From Edaphobacter sp. (lineage in GTDB: Bacteria; Acidobacteriota; Terriglobia; Terriglobales; Acidobacteriaceae), in the NCBI GenBank assembly GCA_025462645.1, contig JAOAPB010000069.1:124001-188000 (forward strand): a DNA stretch of 64,000 bases, read 5' to 3'. Under the pieces are notes generated by a model, which saw nothing but the letters and a program-made list of their open reading frames with translations, searched no databases and was not told the DNA's origin. The number at the start of each line of letters is the position of its first letter. Positions within the stretch are counted from its first letter, which is position 1. Below are positions 18,840 through 27,671 of this stretch, piece by piece. Position numbers and translations under genes: made by a program.

Positions 18840-19829
18840 ATGCTGACGTTTGAGCGCATCAACCTGAAGCCTGTCGACTGGGACAGAGCTCTGGCACGGT
18901 TCCCGGATCGCACTCTGTGTCAGAGCTCCGCCTGGTTGGCGTTTTTGGAGGAGACGCAAAAGGGTGAGAGGGTCATTGCGGTTTTACGCGAAGGCAATGC
19001 AGTACTGGGCTACTTCGCAGGATTAATGGTTCATAAGTTTGGGATAAGCATCTTGGGAAGCCCCTTCCCAGGCTGGACGAGCTCGTACATGGGGCCTGTG
19101 CTGGAACCCGATGTCTCCCGAGCGGATGCTCTTGAAGCCTTACGGCGCTTTGCCTTCCGCGATCTCAAGTGCCTTCATTTAGAGCTTATGGATAGGTATC
19201 TTTGTACTAGCGCCATCAGGGATCGTTATCTGTTCACCAACTACAACGGATTTGAAGTCGATCTCTCGTTGGATGAGGATGTTGTCTTCAAAAACATGAG
19301 TAAAACCTGCCGCCAAAGTATTCGACACGCCGTTCGCTCCGGCATCGTCATTCAGGAGGCGTGCGATGCCGGGTTCATAGATGATTATTACGAGCAGCTC
19401 ACAGATGTCTTTGCCAAGCAACATCTGGCGCCTACATATAGCAGAGAACGCGTAGCCGCGCTGATTCGCCATCTGCAGCCCACGGGCAGTCTGTTGCTGT
19501 TGCGAGCGATCAACGCGGAAGGACGGTGCATCGGAACTGCTATCTCCGTTGGCATGAATAACCGTGCCGAGTTGTGGGGTACAGCAAGTTGGAGAGACTA
19601 TCAGCACCAGCGCCCGAACGAGGTAATGTTCTGGCATATGTTTCGTTACTGGAAGCAACAAAACATGAACGTCTTCGATATGGGTGGAGGCGGAGAATAC
19701 AAGAAGAAATACGGAAGCTACGCCATCTCCGTGCCATGGATCCGGATCTCCCGCTATCCCGTGCTACCCCTGCTGCGCAACACCGCAGCCCTGATGGTAA
19801 AAACCCGACAGAAGTGGCAAGCAGCGTAG
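18840..19829 (+). CDS. FemAB/GNAT-like acyltransferase
   Basis: FemAB-type proteins carry a GNAT fold and transfer an aminoacyl or acyl group, often to a cell-envelope precursor. The 329-residue protein shows the family region FKNMSKTCRQSIRHAVRSG near residue 150, and the C-terminal strand WGTASWRDYQHQRPNEVMFW with FDMGGGGEYKKKYG. No signal peptide or membrane segment is seen. The gene is less GC-rich than its neighbours, which may point to acquisition. Downstream sequence is decayed and repeat-rich. The acceptor is unknown; a polysaccharide- or exosortase-associated role is as likely as peptidoglycan. Confidence 0.75.
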   Translation: MLTFERINLKPVDWDRALARFPDRTLCQSSAWLAFLEETQKGERVIAVLREGNAVLGYFAGLMVHKFGISILGSPFPGWTSSYMGPVLEPDVSRADALEALRRFAFRDLKCLHLELMDRYLCTSAIRDRYLFTNYNGFEVDLSLDEDVVFKNMSKTCRQSIRHAVRSGIVIQEACDAGFIDDYYEQLTDVFAKQHLAPTYSRERVAALIRHLQPTGSLLLLRAINAEGRCIGTAISVGMNNRAELWGTASWRDYQHQRPNEVMFWHMFRYWKQQNMNVFDMGGGGEYKKKYGSYAISVPWIRISRYPVLPLLRNTAALMVKTRQKWQAA

Positions 19830-19984
19830 CACTCGATTGCGCGTCCTGCAGGGTGCCCCATCCATCGCGTCTTTTGCGAAGGGCGGGTATTCGCGCCCAC
19901 GCGAACCCGAGAGCCCAAAATCCACCTCTGCCGCTCGGGTTAGGCGACACCATAACGAAGCACAGTCGGCCGCTTCATCACCTT

Positions 19985-20016
19985 TAGTAGCTATAACTGC
20001 TAGTAGCTATAACTGC
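19985..20016. repeat. Perfect 16-bp tandem duplication
   Basis: The unit tagtagctataactgc occurs twice in direct succession with no mismatch. It lies in noncoding sequence between the FemAB-like gene and the rhuM remnant. Confidence 0.95.
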
Positions 20017-20104
20017 GAACCCGCCTCCGGATCCAGTAACGCCTCTAACGCTCCTCACGCCAAACGCTACCGCCGCCAAAAATTACTCATCATCACCAAA
20101 ATCC

Positions 20105-20190
20105 TTGTCATTCTGAGCGCAGCTCCATTTCTGAGCGCAGCTCCTTTGTCATTCTGAGAGCAGCGAAGAACCCCCGCATTTACGAGGGGA
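20105..20190. repeat. Cluster of ttgtcattctgagcgcagc dispersed-type repeats
   Basis: Three related units follow one another: ttgtcattctgagcgcagct, a shortened ttctgagcgcagctcc, and tttgtcattctgagagcagc, the last leading into gaagaacccccgc. The motif resembles dispersed intergenic repeats I associate with Acidobacteriota genomes. That recollection needs a genome search. It sits at the 5' edge of the truncated rhuM gene. Confidence 0.7.
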
Positions 20191-20280
20191 GCGCAGCGAC
20201 CCGAGTGCCGCTTCTTGTTCCCTATCCCAACCCAACAACAACGTCATCCCGACCGTAGCAACGGACACCCGTTTCCGCTA

Positions 20281-20947
20281 ATGGGCACCACTCGCCTCGA
20301 CGAGCTCCTCAACCGCATCCGGGACATCCGCTCCAGCGAGCGCCTCTTCTACCAGAAGATCACCGACATCTACGCTCTCAGCATCGACTACGACAGCGAC
20401 GCCAACCTCACCCGCACCTTCTTCCAGACCGTCCAGAACAAGATGCACTTCGCCGCCCACGGACACACTGCCGCCGAAGTCGTCCGCAAACGTGCCGATG
20501 CCAATCGTTCCAATATGGGCCTGACCAATTGGAAGATGCGTCCGCTGGCCAATCCGCAAGACCGATGTATCCGTCGCGAAGAACTATCTCACTCAATCTG
20601 AGCTGCAGTCCCTCAATCTTGTTGTGTCAGCTTATCTCGACTTCGCCGAGCTCCAGGCAAGCAATCACCGCCCTATGTACATGCGCGACTGGATTGCCAA
20701 ACTGGATGACTTCCTTCGCCTGAGCGAACGCGAGATCCTAAGCAACGCGGGCACCATCTCCCACAAAACTGCCGAACTCCACGCCGCACGTGAGTTCCAG
20801 AAATACGACGACCTCCGGCTCCAATAAGAAGCCGATACGCCAAGCCACTTCGATCACGTCGTCACAGAAGTCAAGCAACTAGCCGCTGCGCCCAAAGCTC
20901 CGCAGCCTCGACGGAAAGTACCCTTCAAACGGCGTAGTACCACGTAG
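20281..20947 (+). pseudogene. rhuM: Degraded rhuM-family gene (C-terminal half)
   Basis: RhuM proteins are found on genomic islands and near restriction or toxin loci; their function is unclear. Here only the C-terminal half remains. In one frame the DNA encodes LDELLNRIRDIRSSERLFYQ and NKMHFAAHGHTAAEVV. The frame then shifts near 20540-20570 and continues as IRKTDVSVAKNYLTQSELQS and MYMRDWIAKLDDFLRLSERE. A TAA interrupts at 20825, after which the same frame reads on (EADTPSHFDHVVTEVKQLAA) to 20947. The N-terminal half is missing, replaced by dispersed repeats. Two short ORF-track entries are fragments of this one pseudogene. Confidence 0.8.
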
Positions 20948-20985
20948 AACACGCACCGCGCGGTACTCTCGTGCTCCCTCGTACC

Positions 20986-21465
20986 TCATGCGGAACTTAC
21001 CCGCGCCAACATCTCCCCCACCGTTCGCCCCAGCACAGGATGCATCATCTCCGGCGCGATCTCCGCCAGAGGCTCCAGCACAAACCTTCTCTCCTGCATC
21101 GCAGGATGCGGGAGCGACAACTCCTCCGTCGCCATCACCGCCTGCCCATACAGCAGCAGGTCCAAATCGATCACTCGAGGCCCCTTCTCCACCGCCCCCA
21201 CCCGGTCCCGCCCCATCGACTGCTCCACCTCAAGCAACCCACGCAACAATTCATGCGGCGGCAGCTCCGTCTCCAGCAGCAGCGCCGCATTCAGAAACCT
21301 CGGCTGATCCCGATACCCCACCGGCTCCGTGTCGTACATCGACGACACCGCCCTCACCTCGCCGAGCCCCCGAAGCCGCTTCACCGCCTCCCGCAGATTC
21401 GCCTCTCGGTCGCCAAACCCCGACTCCAGATTCGACCCCAGCGCAATCGCAGCAAGCTCCCTCAC
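20986..21465 (-). CDS. folK: 2-amino-4-hydroxy-6-hydroxymethyldihydropteridine diphosphokinase
   Basis: FolK transfers pyrophosphate from ATP to 6-hydroxymethyl-7,8-dihydropterin in folate synthesis. The 159-residue protein has the family length. It shows the N-terminal ALGSNL, the pterin-side motif EPVGYRDQPRFLNAA, and the signature KGPRVIDLDLLLYG whose two Asp residues bind magnesium. It ends with the substrate loop LSLPHPAMQERRFVL. The start is GTG without an obvious ribosome-binding site. It is on the minus strand, downstream of lpxC by about 100 bases. Confidence 0.96.
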   Translation of the reverse strand: MRELAAIALGSNLESGFGDREANLREAVKRLRGLGEVRAVSSMYDTEPVGYRDQPRFLNAALLLETELPPHELLRGLLEVEQSMGRDRVGAVEKGPRVIDLDLLLYGQAVMATEELSLPHPAMQERRFVLEPLAEIAPEMMHPVLGRTVGEMLARVSSA

Positions 21466-21570
21466 CGCTGCACCAGAAATGGTGCACGCGAAGCAAAATC
21501 AACCATACAAATCACCACACCTTGTCCATGATCTCCAACCAGACAACCACCCGCTGCACCACGAAAATGA

Positions 21571-22485
21571 CTAGGCATGCATGGGTTGCAGCGCAGCCGC
21601 CACCATCTCCGGCTCAACTACTTCATCATACCCATGCGCCAGCTCCCACGCCGAGCGGTCCCGCATAAGTCGTTGCACAAGAGCAGTATGCATCGCATGA
21701 CCCGCTCTCTCGGCCACCACCCGGCCCTGTATCCGCCGTCCCGCCAGCGCCAGATCCCCAATTAAATCCAAAACCTTGTGTCTCACAAACTCATCTGCAA
21801 ACCGAAGTGGCCCATTTTCAATACCTTGCCGCGAAAGAATAATGGCACTCTCGTCCGAAACCCCACGAATCAGCCCCATATCCCGCAACATAGCCTCATC
21901 CTCTTTAAACCCGAAGGTCCGCGCCGGTGCAATCAACCTCACATAGTCCCCAGTCGCCAGATCACCTGTAAATGTCTCATAACCAATGGGTTGAGGGAAG
22001 TCAATCGTATACTGAATCCCATATCCCGAGCCCGGATAGACCCCGATAAACTTCGACCCCTCCCGAACCTCCACCTCCTTCAAAATTTTAAGGTACTCCC
22101 GCTTCCGCCGCTGCTGCTTAAGTCCAACAGAATGAAAGGCTTGCACATACGGCAGAGCGCTCCCATCCAGGATCGGAACCTCCAGATTGTCCACCTCGAC
22201 AATCACGTTATCCACACCAAACCCAATTAAAGCCGAAAGCAGATGCTCAGTCGTTGAAATCAGGACACTTCCGCGCATCAGGCTCGTCGCATAACTCACC
22301 TTGGCGACATTCCGCCCGGTCGCGGCAATTTCAAAATTATCTAAGTCTGTGCGTCTAAAGACGATACCGGATCCAGCCGGGGCTGGCACCAATCGCATCG
22401 AGACCAGCGCCCCACTATGCAGGCCAACGCCACTGAACTCTATCTCGGATCGAATTGTTCGCTCAAAATGAGCTTCGAGTGCCAC
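21571..22485 (-). CDS. lpxC: UDP-3-O-acyl-N-acetylglucosamine deacetylase
   Basis: LpxC carries out the first committed step of lipid A synthesis and is a zinc hydrolase of the cytoplasm. Zinc ligands are visible as the His in STTEHLLSAL and the His/Asp pair in FVRHKVLDLIGDLAL; the catalytic His lies in AGHAMHTAL. I start at a GTG rather than the ORF-track ATG 30 codons upstream. GTG at 22485 has a gggag ribosome-binding site and begins two residues before the conserved region leading to FSGVGLHSG, giving 304 residues, normal for LpxC. Its presence confirms a diderm cell with lipopolysaccharide. It diverges from the M20 peptidase gene. Confidence 0.95.
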   Translation of the reverse strand: MALEAHFERTIRSEIEFSGVGLHSGALVSMRLVPAPAGSGIVFRRTDLDNFEIAATGRNVAKVSYATSLMRGSVLISTTEHLLSALIGFGVDNVIVEVDNLEVPILDGSALPYVQAFHSVGLKQQRRKREYLKILKEVEVREGSKFIGVYPGSGYGIQYTIDFPQPIGYETFTGDLATGDYVRLIAPARTFGFKEDEAMLRDMGLIRGVSDESAIILSRQGIENGPLRFADEFVRHKVLDLIGDLALAGRRIQGRVVAERAGHAMHTALVQRLMRDRSAWELAHGYDEVVEPEMVAAALQPMHA

Positions 22486-22623
22486 GAATCGAGATCTCCC
22501 GCAAATCCATTTTGTCGAGATTACAAGCAGATCGCTATCTGTCGATGTGGTAAAAAAACCACACTTTGTCGACATCGCTCACTTTTTCTCTTCGCCAACT
22601 TTAAGACTAAGCCATTCATCTGC

Positions 22624-22629
22624 TATAAC
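22624..22629 (+). promoter_or_regulatory. Candidate -10 element immediately upstream of the M20 gene
   Basis: The hexamer tataac ends eight bases before the ATG of the M20 peptidase gene, and no ribosome-binding site lies between. If it is the promoter, the transcript would start at or beside the ATG and be leaderless. A matching -35 element is not obvious. Confidence 0.4.
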
Positions 22630-22637
22630 ATACGTCC

Positions 22638-23771
22638 ATGGACTCCAAAGCGATTCTCCATCATGTCGAAACGAAGTCGGAGTGGATACGGACTAGTCTT
22701 CGCGAGCTTGTACTCCAGGAATCGCCAAGTGAAGACAGGATGGCAGTTAACGCTGCAATGGCGATTGCCGAGCGTCTAGCCGCGGATTTCGGGGGGAGGG
22801 TTAGACGGCATAAACAAAAAAATTTTGGCGACGTTTTTGAGCTCCGTTTTGGCTCCCGCTCTTCCCGTAAACCATTGCTTTTATTAGGACATCTGGACAC
22901 AGTGTGGCCGATGGGGACGCTTGCGGAGATGCCTTGGCGGGAAGAAAAAGGGCGGTATTGGGGGCCGGGAGTGCTCGATATGAAGGCCGGGGTCGTGATG
23001 GCTCTTGCCGCCGTAAGTACATTACAGGAGTTGAAGTTAGCCCGTCCTATCACCCTGCTTTTGAATAGCGAGGAGGAGGTGGGGAGTCCGGTTTCTCGGG
23101 CAATTACGGAAAAATTGGCGTTGGAGTCGGCTGCGGTATTTGTTCTTGAACCGGCGCAGGGGCTGGCCTACAAGACCGCTCGCAAGGGCGTAGGCCATTA
23201 TAATGTTGAAGTTACGGGTGTTGGAGCACACAGCGGCGTCGACTTTCAGAAGGGTCACTCCGCGGTTCTGGAGCTGGCGAAGCTAGTCCAGACCATGTCA
23301 AACTTCACCAATTTAGAGCGCAAATTGACGGTCAATTGTGGTGTTGTTGCTGGTGGAACGCGGTCAAATGTCGTCGCTTCGCACGCACACGCAGAGGTCG
23401 ACGTCCGAATCGCGAAGGCGAGCGATGCCGCTTATGTGGAAAAGCTGTTTCGCGGCCTCAAGGTCTCCGACCCACACTGCAAGCTGACCGTTACAGGCGG
23501 AATCAACAGGCCTCCGATGGAGCGCAAGACCGGGACGATCGCCCTGTTCAAGAAGGCGCGTAAGCTGGCCGCCGAGATCGGCTTCGAACTCGACGAGGCT
23601 GCGACGGGCGGCGGCTCGGATGGCAACTTCACAGCCGCACTGGGCGTTCCGACGCTCGATGGAATGGGCGCTGTCGGCGAGGGAGCCCATGCCTCGCATG
23701 AGCACGTTGTGATTGAGCACCTTGTCCCACGGACGGCTCTGCTGGCCGCGATGATCGCCAGCGTTGAGTAG
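22638..23771 (+). CDS. M20-family zinc metallopeptidase (glutamate carboxypeptidase-like)
   Basis: M20 enzymes remove C-terminal residues or deacylate N-acyl amino acids with a dinuclear zinc site. The 377-residue protein has LGHLDTVWPMGT with the first His-x-Asp, GPGVLDMKAG with the bridging Asp, and NSEEEVGS with the catalytic Glu pair. A C-terminal GGGSDGN and HASHEHV supply the remaining ligands. The dimerisation (lid) domain lies around residues 185-300. There is no signal peptide, so it is probably cytoplasmic. The layout resembles CPG2-type carboxypeptidases, but the substrate is not predictable. A -10-like hexamer sits directly before the ATG. Confidence 0.93.
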   Translation: MDSKAILHHVETKSEWIRTSLRELVLQESPSEDRMAVNAAMAIAERLAADFGGRVRRHKQKNFGDVFELRFGSRSSRKPLLLLGHLDTVWPMGTLAEMPWREEKGRYWGPGVLDMKAGVVMALAAVSTLQELKLARPITLLLNSEEEVGSPVSRAITEKLALESAAVFVLEPAQGLAYKTARKGVGHYNVEVTGVGAHSGVDFQKGHSAVLELAKLVQTMSNFTNLERKLTVNCGVVAGGTRSNVVASHAHAEVDVRIAKASDAAYVEKLFRGLKVSDPHCKLTVTGGINRPPMERKTGTIALFKKARKLAAEIGFELDEAATGGGSDGNFTAALGVPTLDGMGAVGEGAHASHEHVVIEHLVPRTALLAAMIASVE

Positions 23772-23798
23772 CAGGACACTCACTTAGCCTGGGTTCGA

Positions 23799-24383
23799 TC
23801 AGCCCAGTTTGGCGCGGGCCTCTTCGAGGAGAGTGATCGTACGTGCTATGGGCAGGCCGACGACGTTGAAGTAGCAGCCCTCGATACGCGGAATCCAGCG
23901 CGCCGCATAGCCCTGGATCGCGTAGGCTCCGGCCTTGTCGAGCGGTTCGCCGGTGGCGACGTACTCGGCGATCTCCGACTCCTTCAGAACGTTGAATGTG
24001 ACCTGGGTGATCTCCACGTCACTGATGGTTTTAGACCGACTGGCGGCGCCTATGCCGGTGAGGACGGCATGGGTGCGGCCTGAGAGGAGCTGCAACATGC
24101 GATAGGCATCCTCAGGGCTGGCAGGCTTGCCCAGGATGTGGCCATCGCTAACGACACAGGTATCGGCACCGAGGACGATGAGCGGGTCGGCAGGGGTGTC
24201 TGCCGACTGATGGAAGGCCCAGACTGCCTGGGCCTTCTCTTCCGCAAGGCGTTGGACGTAGGCAGCGGCGATCTCGTGCGGCAGGTGGTCTTCATTGATA
24301 TCGGCGGACTCTACCGTGAAGGTCAAGCCTGCCTGCGCGAGCAGTTCACGACGGCGAGGAGAAGATGAGGCGAGGATGAGCAT
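23799..24383 (-). CDS. maf: Maf-family nucleotide pyrophosphatase (YhdE-type)
   Basis: Maf proteins hydrolyse non-canonical or excess nucleoside triphosphates; the YhdE-like subgroup acts on dTTP and UTP. The 194-residue protein begins with LASSSPRRRELLAQAGL, carries the catalytic GADTCV, and shows the subgroup motif GEPLDKAGAYAIQG. Its length is standard. It follows the hexose-6-phosphate mutarotase gene by 26 bases on the same strand, so they probably share a transcript. It converges with the M20 gene. Confidence 0.94.
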   Translation of the reverse strand: MLILASSSPRRRELLAQAGLTFTVESADINEDHLPHEIAAAYVQRLAEEKAQAVWAFHQSADTPADPLIVLGADTCVVSDGHILGKPASPEDAYRMLQLLSGRTHAVLTGIGAASRSKTISDVEITQVTFNVLKESEIAEYVATGEPLDKAGAYAIQGYAARWIPRIEGCYFNVVGLPIARTITLLEEARAKLG

Positions 24384-24409
24384 GGCAGTTTAATGTTCGT
24401 GGTACGGGA

Positions 24410-25318
24410 CTATGCTTTGGTCTTTTCGACGGTAATGTGAGCCTGCATGATATGGGTTTTGCCGGGTGCGAGTGTGACGGCATTCGCCGCGGCGTTGACG
24501 GTCTCTACGCAGACCATCTCGTGCCACTCATCGGGGCCCATGTCGGGCAGCTCCTTCCATGGGTTGAAGACGACCGTGGTGTTGGAGTCTGTCTTAGCCA
24601 CGGTGATGTTGCGTCTGCCGGCGACGTCGTGGATCACGCAGGTAGCTGCCGTATTGCAGTAGACGCGGTCTGTGAAGCCGGTAAAGGTGAGGGGAGCATT
24701 AGCCGAAGGCTTCTCGCGCATGTTGTCGGTCTTGTCGATGAAGGGCGTTGGCTCAAGCCCGGTGACAGTGACCTCATGAACATCGACGACTTCAAAGTAG
24801 GTGTGGAAGGCCTCTTCGAAGACCAGCGGGGCGGCTGCGTCGTTGGCAACAGCGAGCTGCATGGTGAGGCTATGGCCGATGGTGAGTTGAAAGGCGAGGC
24901 GGAAGTGGTCGAAGCCCATGTCACGGCTCATCTGCGTTGGGGTGAGCGTGAAGGTGAGGTGGAGGTCGTCGCCCGAGAGCGCGGCGAAGGCCAACGTCCA
25001 ATCCTGCAATCGAGCGAAGCCGTGGGAGGGCCCGGGCTGACCTTTGTAGCGGTTGGGGTTTCGATCTATCGCAAACCAGGGGAATGCGATAGGCACGCCT
25101 CCGCGGATGGGTTTGCCAGGTTCGAAGTCGCTCTTGCGGCTCATGAAGATGACCGGCTGCTGGCCGGTTGGCTGCCATGCGGCAAGGTGTGCGCCTTGCA
25201 GATAGATGGTGGCCTTTGCCGCAGGTGTAGTCACGTTGGCACGGGTGAGACCGTTATGCTCGTCGAAGGAGAGGATGCCTGGGATGGCGAAGTGATCATT
25301 GAGTTGAGTGAGATCCAT
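24410..25318 (-). CDS. D-hexose-6-phosphate mutarotase (YeaD-like aldose-1-epimerase family)
   Basis: Enzymes of this family interconvert alpha and beta anomers of hexose 6-phosphates in the cytoplasm. The 302-residue protein has the family hallmarks: YLQGAHLAAWQP near residue 39, the phosphate-side GKPIRGGVPIAFPWF, SHGFAR with the first catalytic His, EEAFHTYF with the second, and a Glu-containing WHEMVCVETVN near the end. The start is ATG. It is the first gene of a probable two-gene unit with maf. Confidence 0.92.
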   Translation of the reverse strand: MDLTQLNDHFAIPGILSFDEHNGLTRANVTTPAAKATIYLQGAHLAAWQPTGQQPVIFMSRKSDFEPGKPIRGGVPIAFPWFAIDRNPNRYKGQPGPSHGFARLQDWTLAFAALSGDDLHLTFTLTPTQMSRDMGFDHFRLAFQLTIGHSLTMQLAVANDAAAPLVFEEAFHTYFEVVDVHEVTVTGLEPTPFIDKTDNMREKPSANAPLTFTGFTDRVYCNTAATCVIHDVAGRRNITVAKTDSNTTVVFNPWKELPDMGPDEWHEMVCVETVNAAANAVTLAPGKTHIMQAHITVEKTKA

Positions 25319-25488
25319 ATAGATAGCCAGTGTAGATGACTGCAGGGATTCAGGTCAGCAAGCGACCTTTGACTAGAGCCCGGCGAACCGGCGACCACTT
25401 ATGGTTCCACTTTGCGATGCTGGACTATCATTTGTTCTGAGATTGCTCTGGGAATTGTTCTGGGATCTGCTCTGGCGGAGATTCTCTT

Positions 25489-26082
25489 ATGAGACAAGCT
25501 GCTTTGGGTTTTCGCGCTCATTCGGGATGGACCGCCCTCGTAGCGATATCACTCGACGAGGGCTCTCCTCAAGTTCTTCTTCGTATGCGTCCTCACCTCG
25601 TTGAGACCTTCACCTATGAATTTCGCCAGCCATATCACACTGCGGAGAAGATGCCGATTGCCGAGGCCCGAGCGTTCCTATTGCGCGTACAGGCCGAAGC
25701 AAGACATCTGGCCTACAAGGCTGTCCACTCCGTCCAGACGAGCCTTCAGAAGCAAGGCTATGAACTGAGGCATTGCGGCCTTCTTCTCGCCTCCGGAAGG
25801 CTACTCCCGAGTCTCGCTCAAATTCTGGCATCTCATGCCCTGATTCACACTGCCGACGGGGAACTCTTTCGTGAAGCACTGCTCCACGCAAGTAAGCGCT
25901 GCGGCTTCGAGGTGTTTATCGCTAAAGAGAGAGAGTTGCTCGAGACGGCCTCCCATGCTCTTCACCAACCGTCTAAAGAGCTTGCTCCTCGTCTTGCCGA
26001 TCTCGGATTCCCTCTTGGTCCTCCGTGGTCGCAAGACGAAAAATTCGCTGCCCTTGTCGCCTGGCTCTCTCTCTTATCGTGA
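25489..26082 (+). CDS. Conserved-looking protein of unknown function
   Basis: I do not recognise this family. The 197-residue protein is soluble, with no signal peptide. It opens with LGFRAHSGWTALVAISLDEG, a beta-strand and Gly/Ser turn pattern. The middle is helix-rich and the C-terminus ends in hydrophobic WLSLLS. Its ATG has a ggag eight bases upstream, and codon use matches its neighbours. The flanking genes are transcribed in other directions, so it is monocistronic. The N-terminal pattern might belong to an RNase H-like or nucleotide-binding fold, but this is a guess. Confidence 0.6.
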   Translation: MRQAALGFRAHSGWTALVAISLDEGSPQVLLRMRPHLVETFTYEFRQPYHTAEKMPIAEARAFLLRVQAEARHLAYKAVHSVQTSLQKQGYELRHCGLLLASGRLLPSLAQILASHALIHTADGELFREALLHASKRCGFEVFIAKERELLETASHALHQPSKELAPRLADLGFPLGPPWSQDEKFAALVAWLSLLS

Positions 26083-26124
26083 AGCGATATCGTCACAGCA
26101 GGGACTGCTGGCGAGCAACTAAAT

Positions 26125-26931
26125 CTAGATCTGAGAGTAAGTCGTCGGACTCAGGATCAGGTTCGAGACATTGCTCACGATCGATTCGAAGTTATATCTG
26201 GGCGAGCCCGATAGCTTCTTCCAGTCGGGATCGTTGCGGAAGTGATCCCAACCAGCGTTCAGCTCTGCCATGTCGGCGAAGGTGAGCATATAGGTGAGAC
26301 TAGGCATGCGGGGACCGATGAGCGTGTCGCCGTAGAAGACCTGTCCACAACCGGCGCGCTGGAAGAAATCGAACTCTCCGTGGTGGAACATCTCGACCTT
26401 GCGGATGTGGTCCTGGCTGCTGGGGCTCTCGTAGGTACGGAGCTGGAAGATGCGCTTACCCTGCTTCGCCGTGGCTGCGGGTACCGTCAGCTTCGGCCAG
26501 CCTTCGAAGGCGATGAGCAGCGAGCTCTCGGCCCGCTGGAAGGCAGGCGCGGTAGCGGGCGCATTCCAGAAGGGCTCGGCGGCTTTCATGAAGACTTCAT
26601 CTTTCGTGAGCCGCAGCTCGGCTGTGGCCAAAGCTTCGAGGTTGGCGCTGGGGAGCAGCAGGTACAGCGTAGGTGTCTCGGGACCGAAGTCAAGGTGGAA
26701 TGCACCAACTGGCGCGATGCCGAGCCGGTTGAGCGCCGGGATGAGAGCGTTGGCCACGTAGCCCTCGGTGAGCTTGGTCTGCGGACCGGACTGCAGATGG
26801 TACTTGCGAATCTCGTAGTACTCGCGGGGTTTGCCAGCAGACGTTTGGGCTTGAGACTGGGCCGAAGCCTGATTGGTGAGAGCAAAAGCCGATGCAGCAA
26901 GGGACGTGGTCAAAAAGTCACGTCTTTCCAT
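26125..26931 (-). CDS. NIPSNAP-family protein with a Tat signal
   Basis: NIPSNAP proteins have tandem dimeric ferredoxin-like domains; their bacterial role is unknown. I start at the ATG that has a ggaggt ribosome-binding site and opens MERRDFLTTSLAASAFALTN, a twin-arginine signal (RRDFL), rather than at the ORF-track start 38 codons earlier. The mature part has two similar halves beginning YEIRKYHLQSG and FQLRTYESPSSQDH. A Tat signal means the protein is folded before export. It diverges from the small exported-protein gene at 27057, leaving 125 bases for both promoters. Confidence 0.88.
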   Translation of the reverse strand: MERRDFLTTSLAASAFALTNQASAQSQAQTSAGKPREYYEIRKYHLQSGPQTKLTEGYVANALIPALNRLGIAPVGAFHLDFGPETPTLYLLLPSANLEALATAELRLTKDEVFMKAAEPFWNAPATAPAFQRAESSLLIAFEGWPKLTVPAATAKQGKRIFQLRTYESPSSQDHIRKVEMFHHGEFDFFQRAGCGQVFYGDTLIGPRMPSLTYMLTFADMAELNAGWDHFRNDPDWKKLSGSPRYNFESIVSNVSNLILSPTTYSQI

Positions 26932-27056
26932 GAAACCTCCAGGTAGATAGGCGTACCGCAAACACAGGATAAGAGTTCCTCTGAAGGATACAGATTTATG
27001 TGAGCGTGTGTGGCAGGGGCGAGAAAATATCGAATCGACCACCATAAGCAGCCTTT

Positions 27057-27671
27057 ATGCTTAAAGGCATCATGCGTCGTCTATTGCTCGGTTTGCTGCT
27101 TCTCTTTGCAGTTGTGTTCACCACGGTTTGCACGGCCTCTGCCACGGAGATGAAGATCTCAGCGAAAGCTTTGGAGCGCACACTGCGGACTCAGCTCTTC
27201 AATGGACCGGAGGGTCGATACTATATGCGAGGCGACGCCAGCTCGACCTGCTATGTCTACGCCGACTCTCCGCACGTCTCATTCGTGCAGGACCGCATCG
27301 TGGTCCATGTCCACACGAAAGCCAAGCTTGGGACCGGTGTGCGTGGTGCCTGTATCGGCGTCTCGCTCACCAGGGATGCCGATGTCTCCATGATTCCAAA
27401 TGCGGAGGGCGAGACGATCGGCTTTCGCGACGCTCGCATCGAACAACTCAGCGATTCCAGAGAGCTGAACTTTCTGCTCGTCCCATTTTTGAGCCGCAAG
27501 CTGCCACAGCAGATGAAGGTGAATGCGGCAGACCTGATGCGGCAACTACTCAGTCGCTCCGCCGAAACCACCGGCTACGCGCTCTCGCTGAGCTCGCTCA
27601 AGATTCATTCCATGATCGTTCAAGGGGAGTTGCTGGTCGTCGACATCGACGCGGGAATGAACGTCAATTGA
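27057..27671 (+). CDS. Small exported protein, function unknown
   Basis: The 204-residue product has a clear signal peptide (MRRLLLGLLLLFAVVFTTVC after five leading residues). The mature part is strand-rich, with regular hydrophobic repeats such as PHVSFVQDRIVVHVHTKAKL and LEVVDIDAGMNV-like C-terminal strands (seen as LLVVDIDAGMNVN). This recalls lipid-binding or LEA/YceB-like folds; the match is by impression only. Its last 126 bases overlap, tail to tail, with the exported papain-fold-like gene on the other strand. Confidence 0.65.
   Translation: MLKGIMRRLLLGLLLLFAVVFTTVCTASATEMKISAKALERTLRTQLFNGPEGRYYMRGDASSTCYVYADSPHVSFVQDRIVVHVHTKAKLGTGVRGACIGVSLTRDADVSMIPNAEGETIGFRDARIEQLSDSRELNFLLVPFLSRKLPQQMKVNAADLMRQLLSRSAETTGYALSLSSLKIHSMIVQGELLVVDIDAGMNVN

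Larger units (their letters stand above)
19830..20280. other. Repeat-rich noncoding stretch
   Basis: No gene is supported here. The stretch contains a 16-bp tandem duplication and a cluster of gtcattctgag-type repeats, then runs into a truncated rhuM gene. It looks like a junction of dispersed repeats and decayed sequence. Confidence 0.7.

Noticed and set aside
20215-20827. Three short ORFs treated as separate small genes
   Set aside because: They are pieces of one decayed rhuM gene, shown by continuity of its conserved segments across frames.
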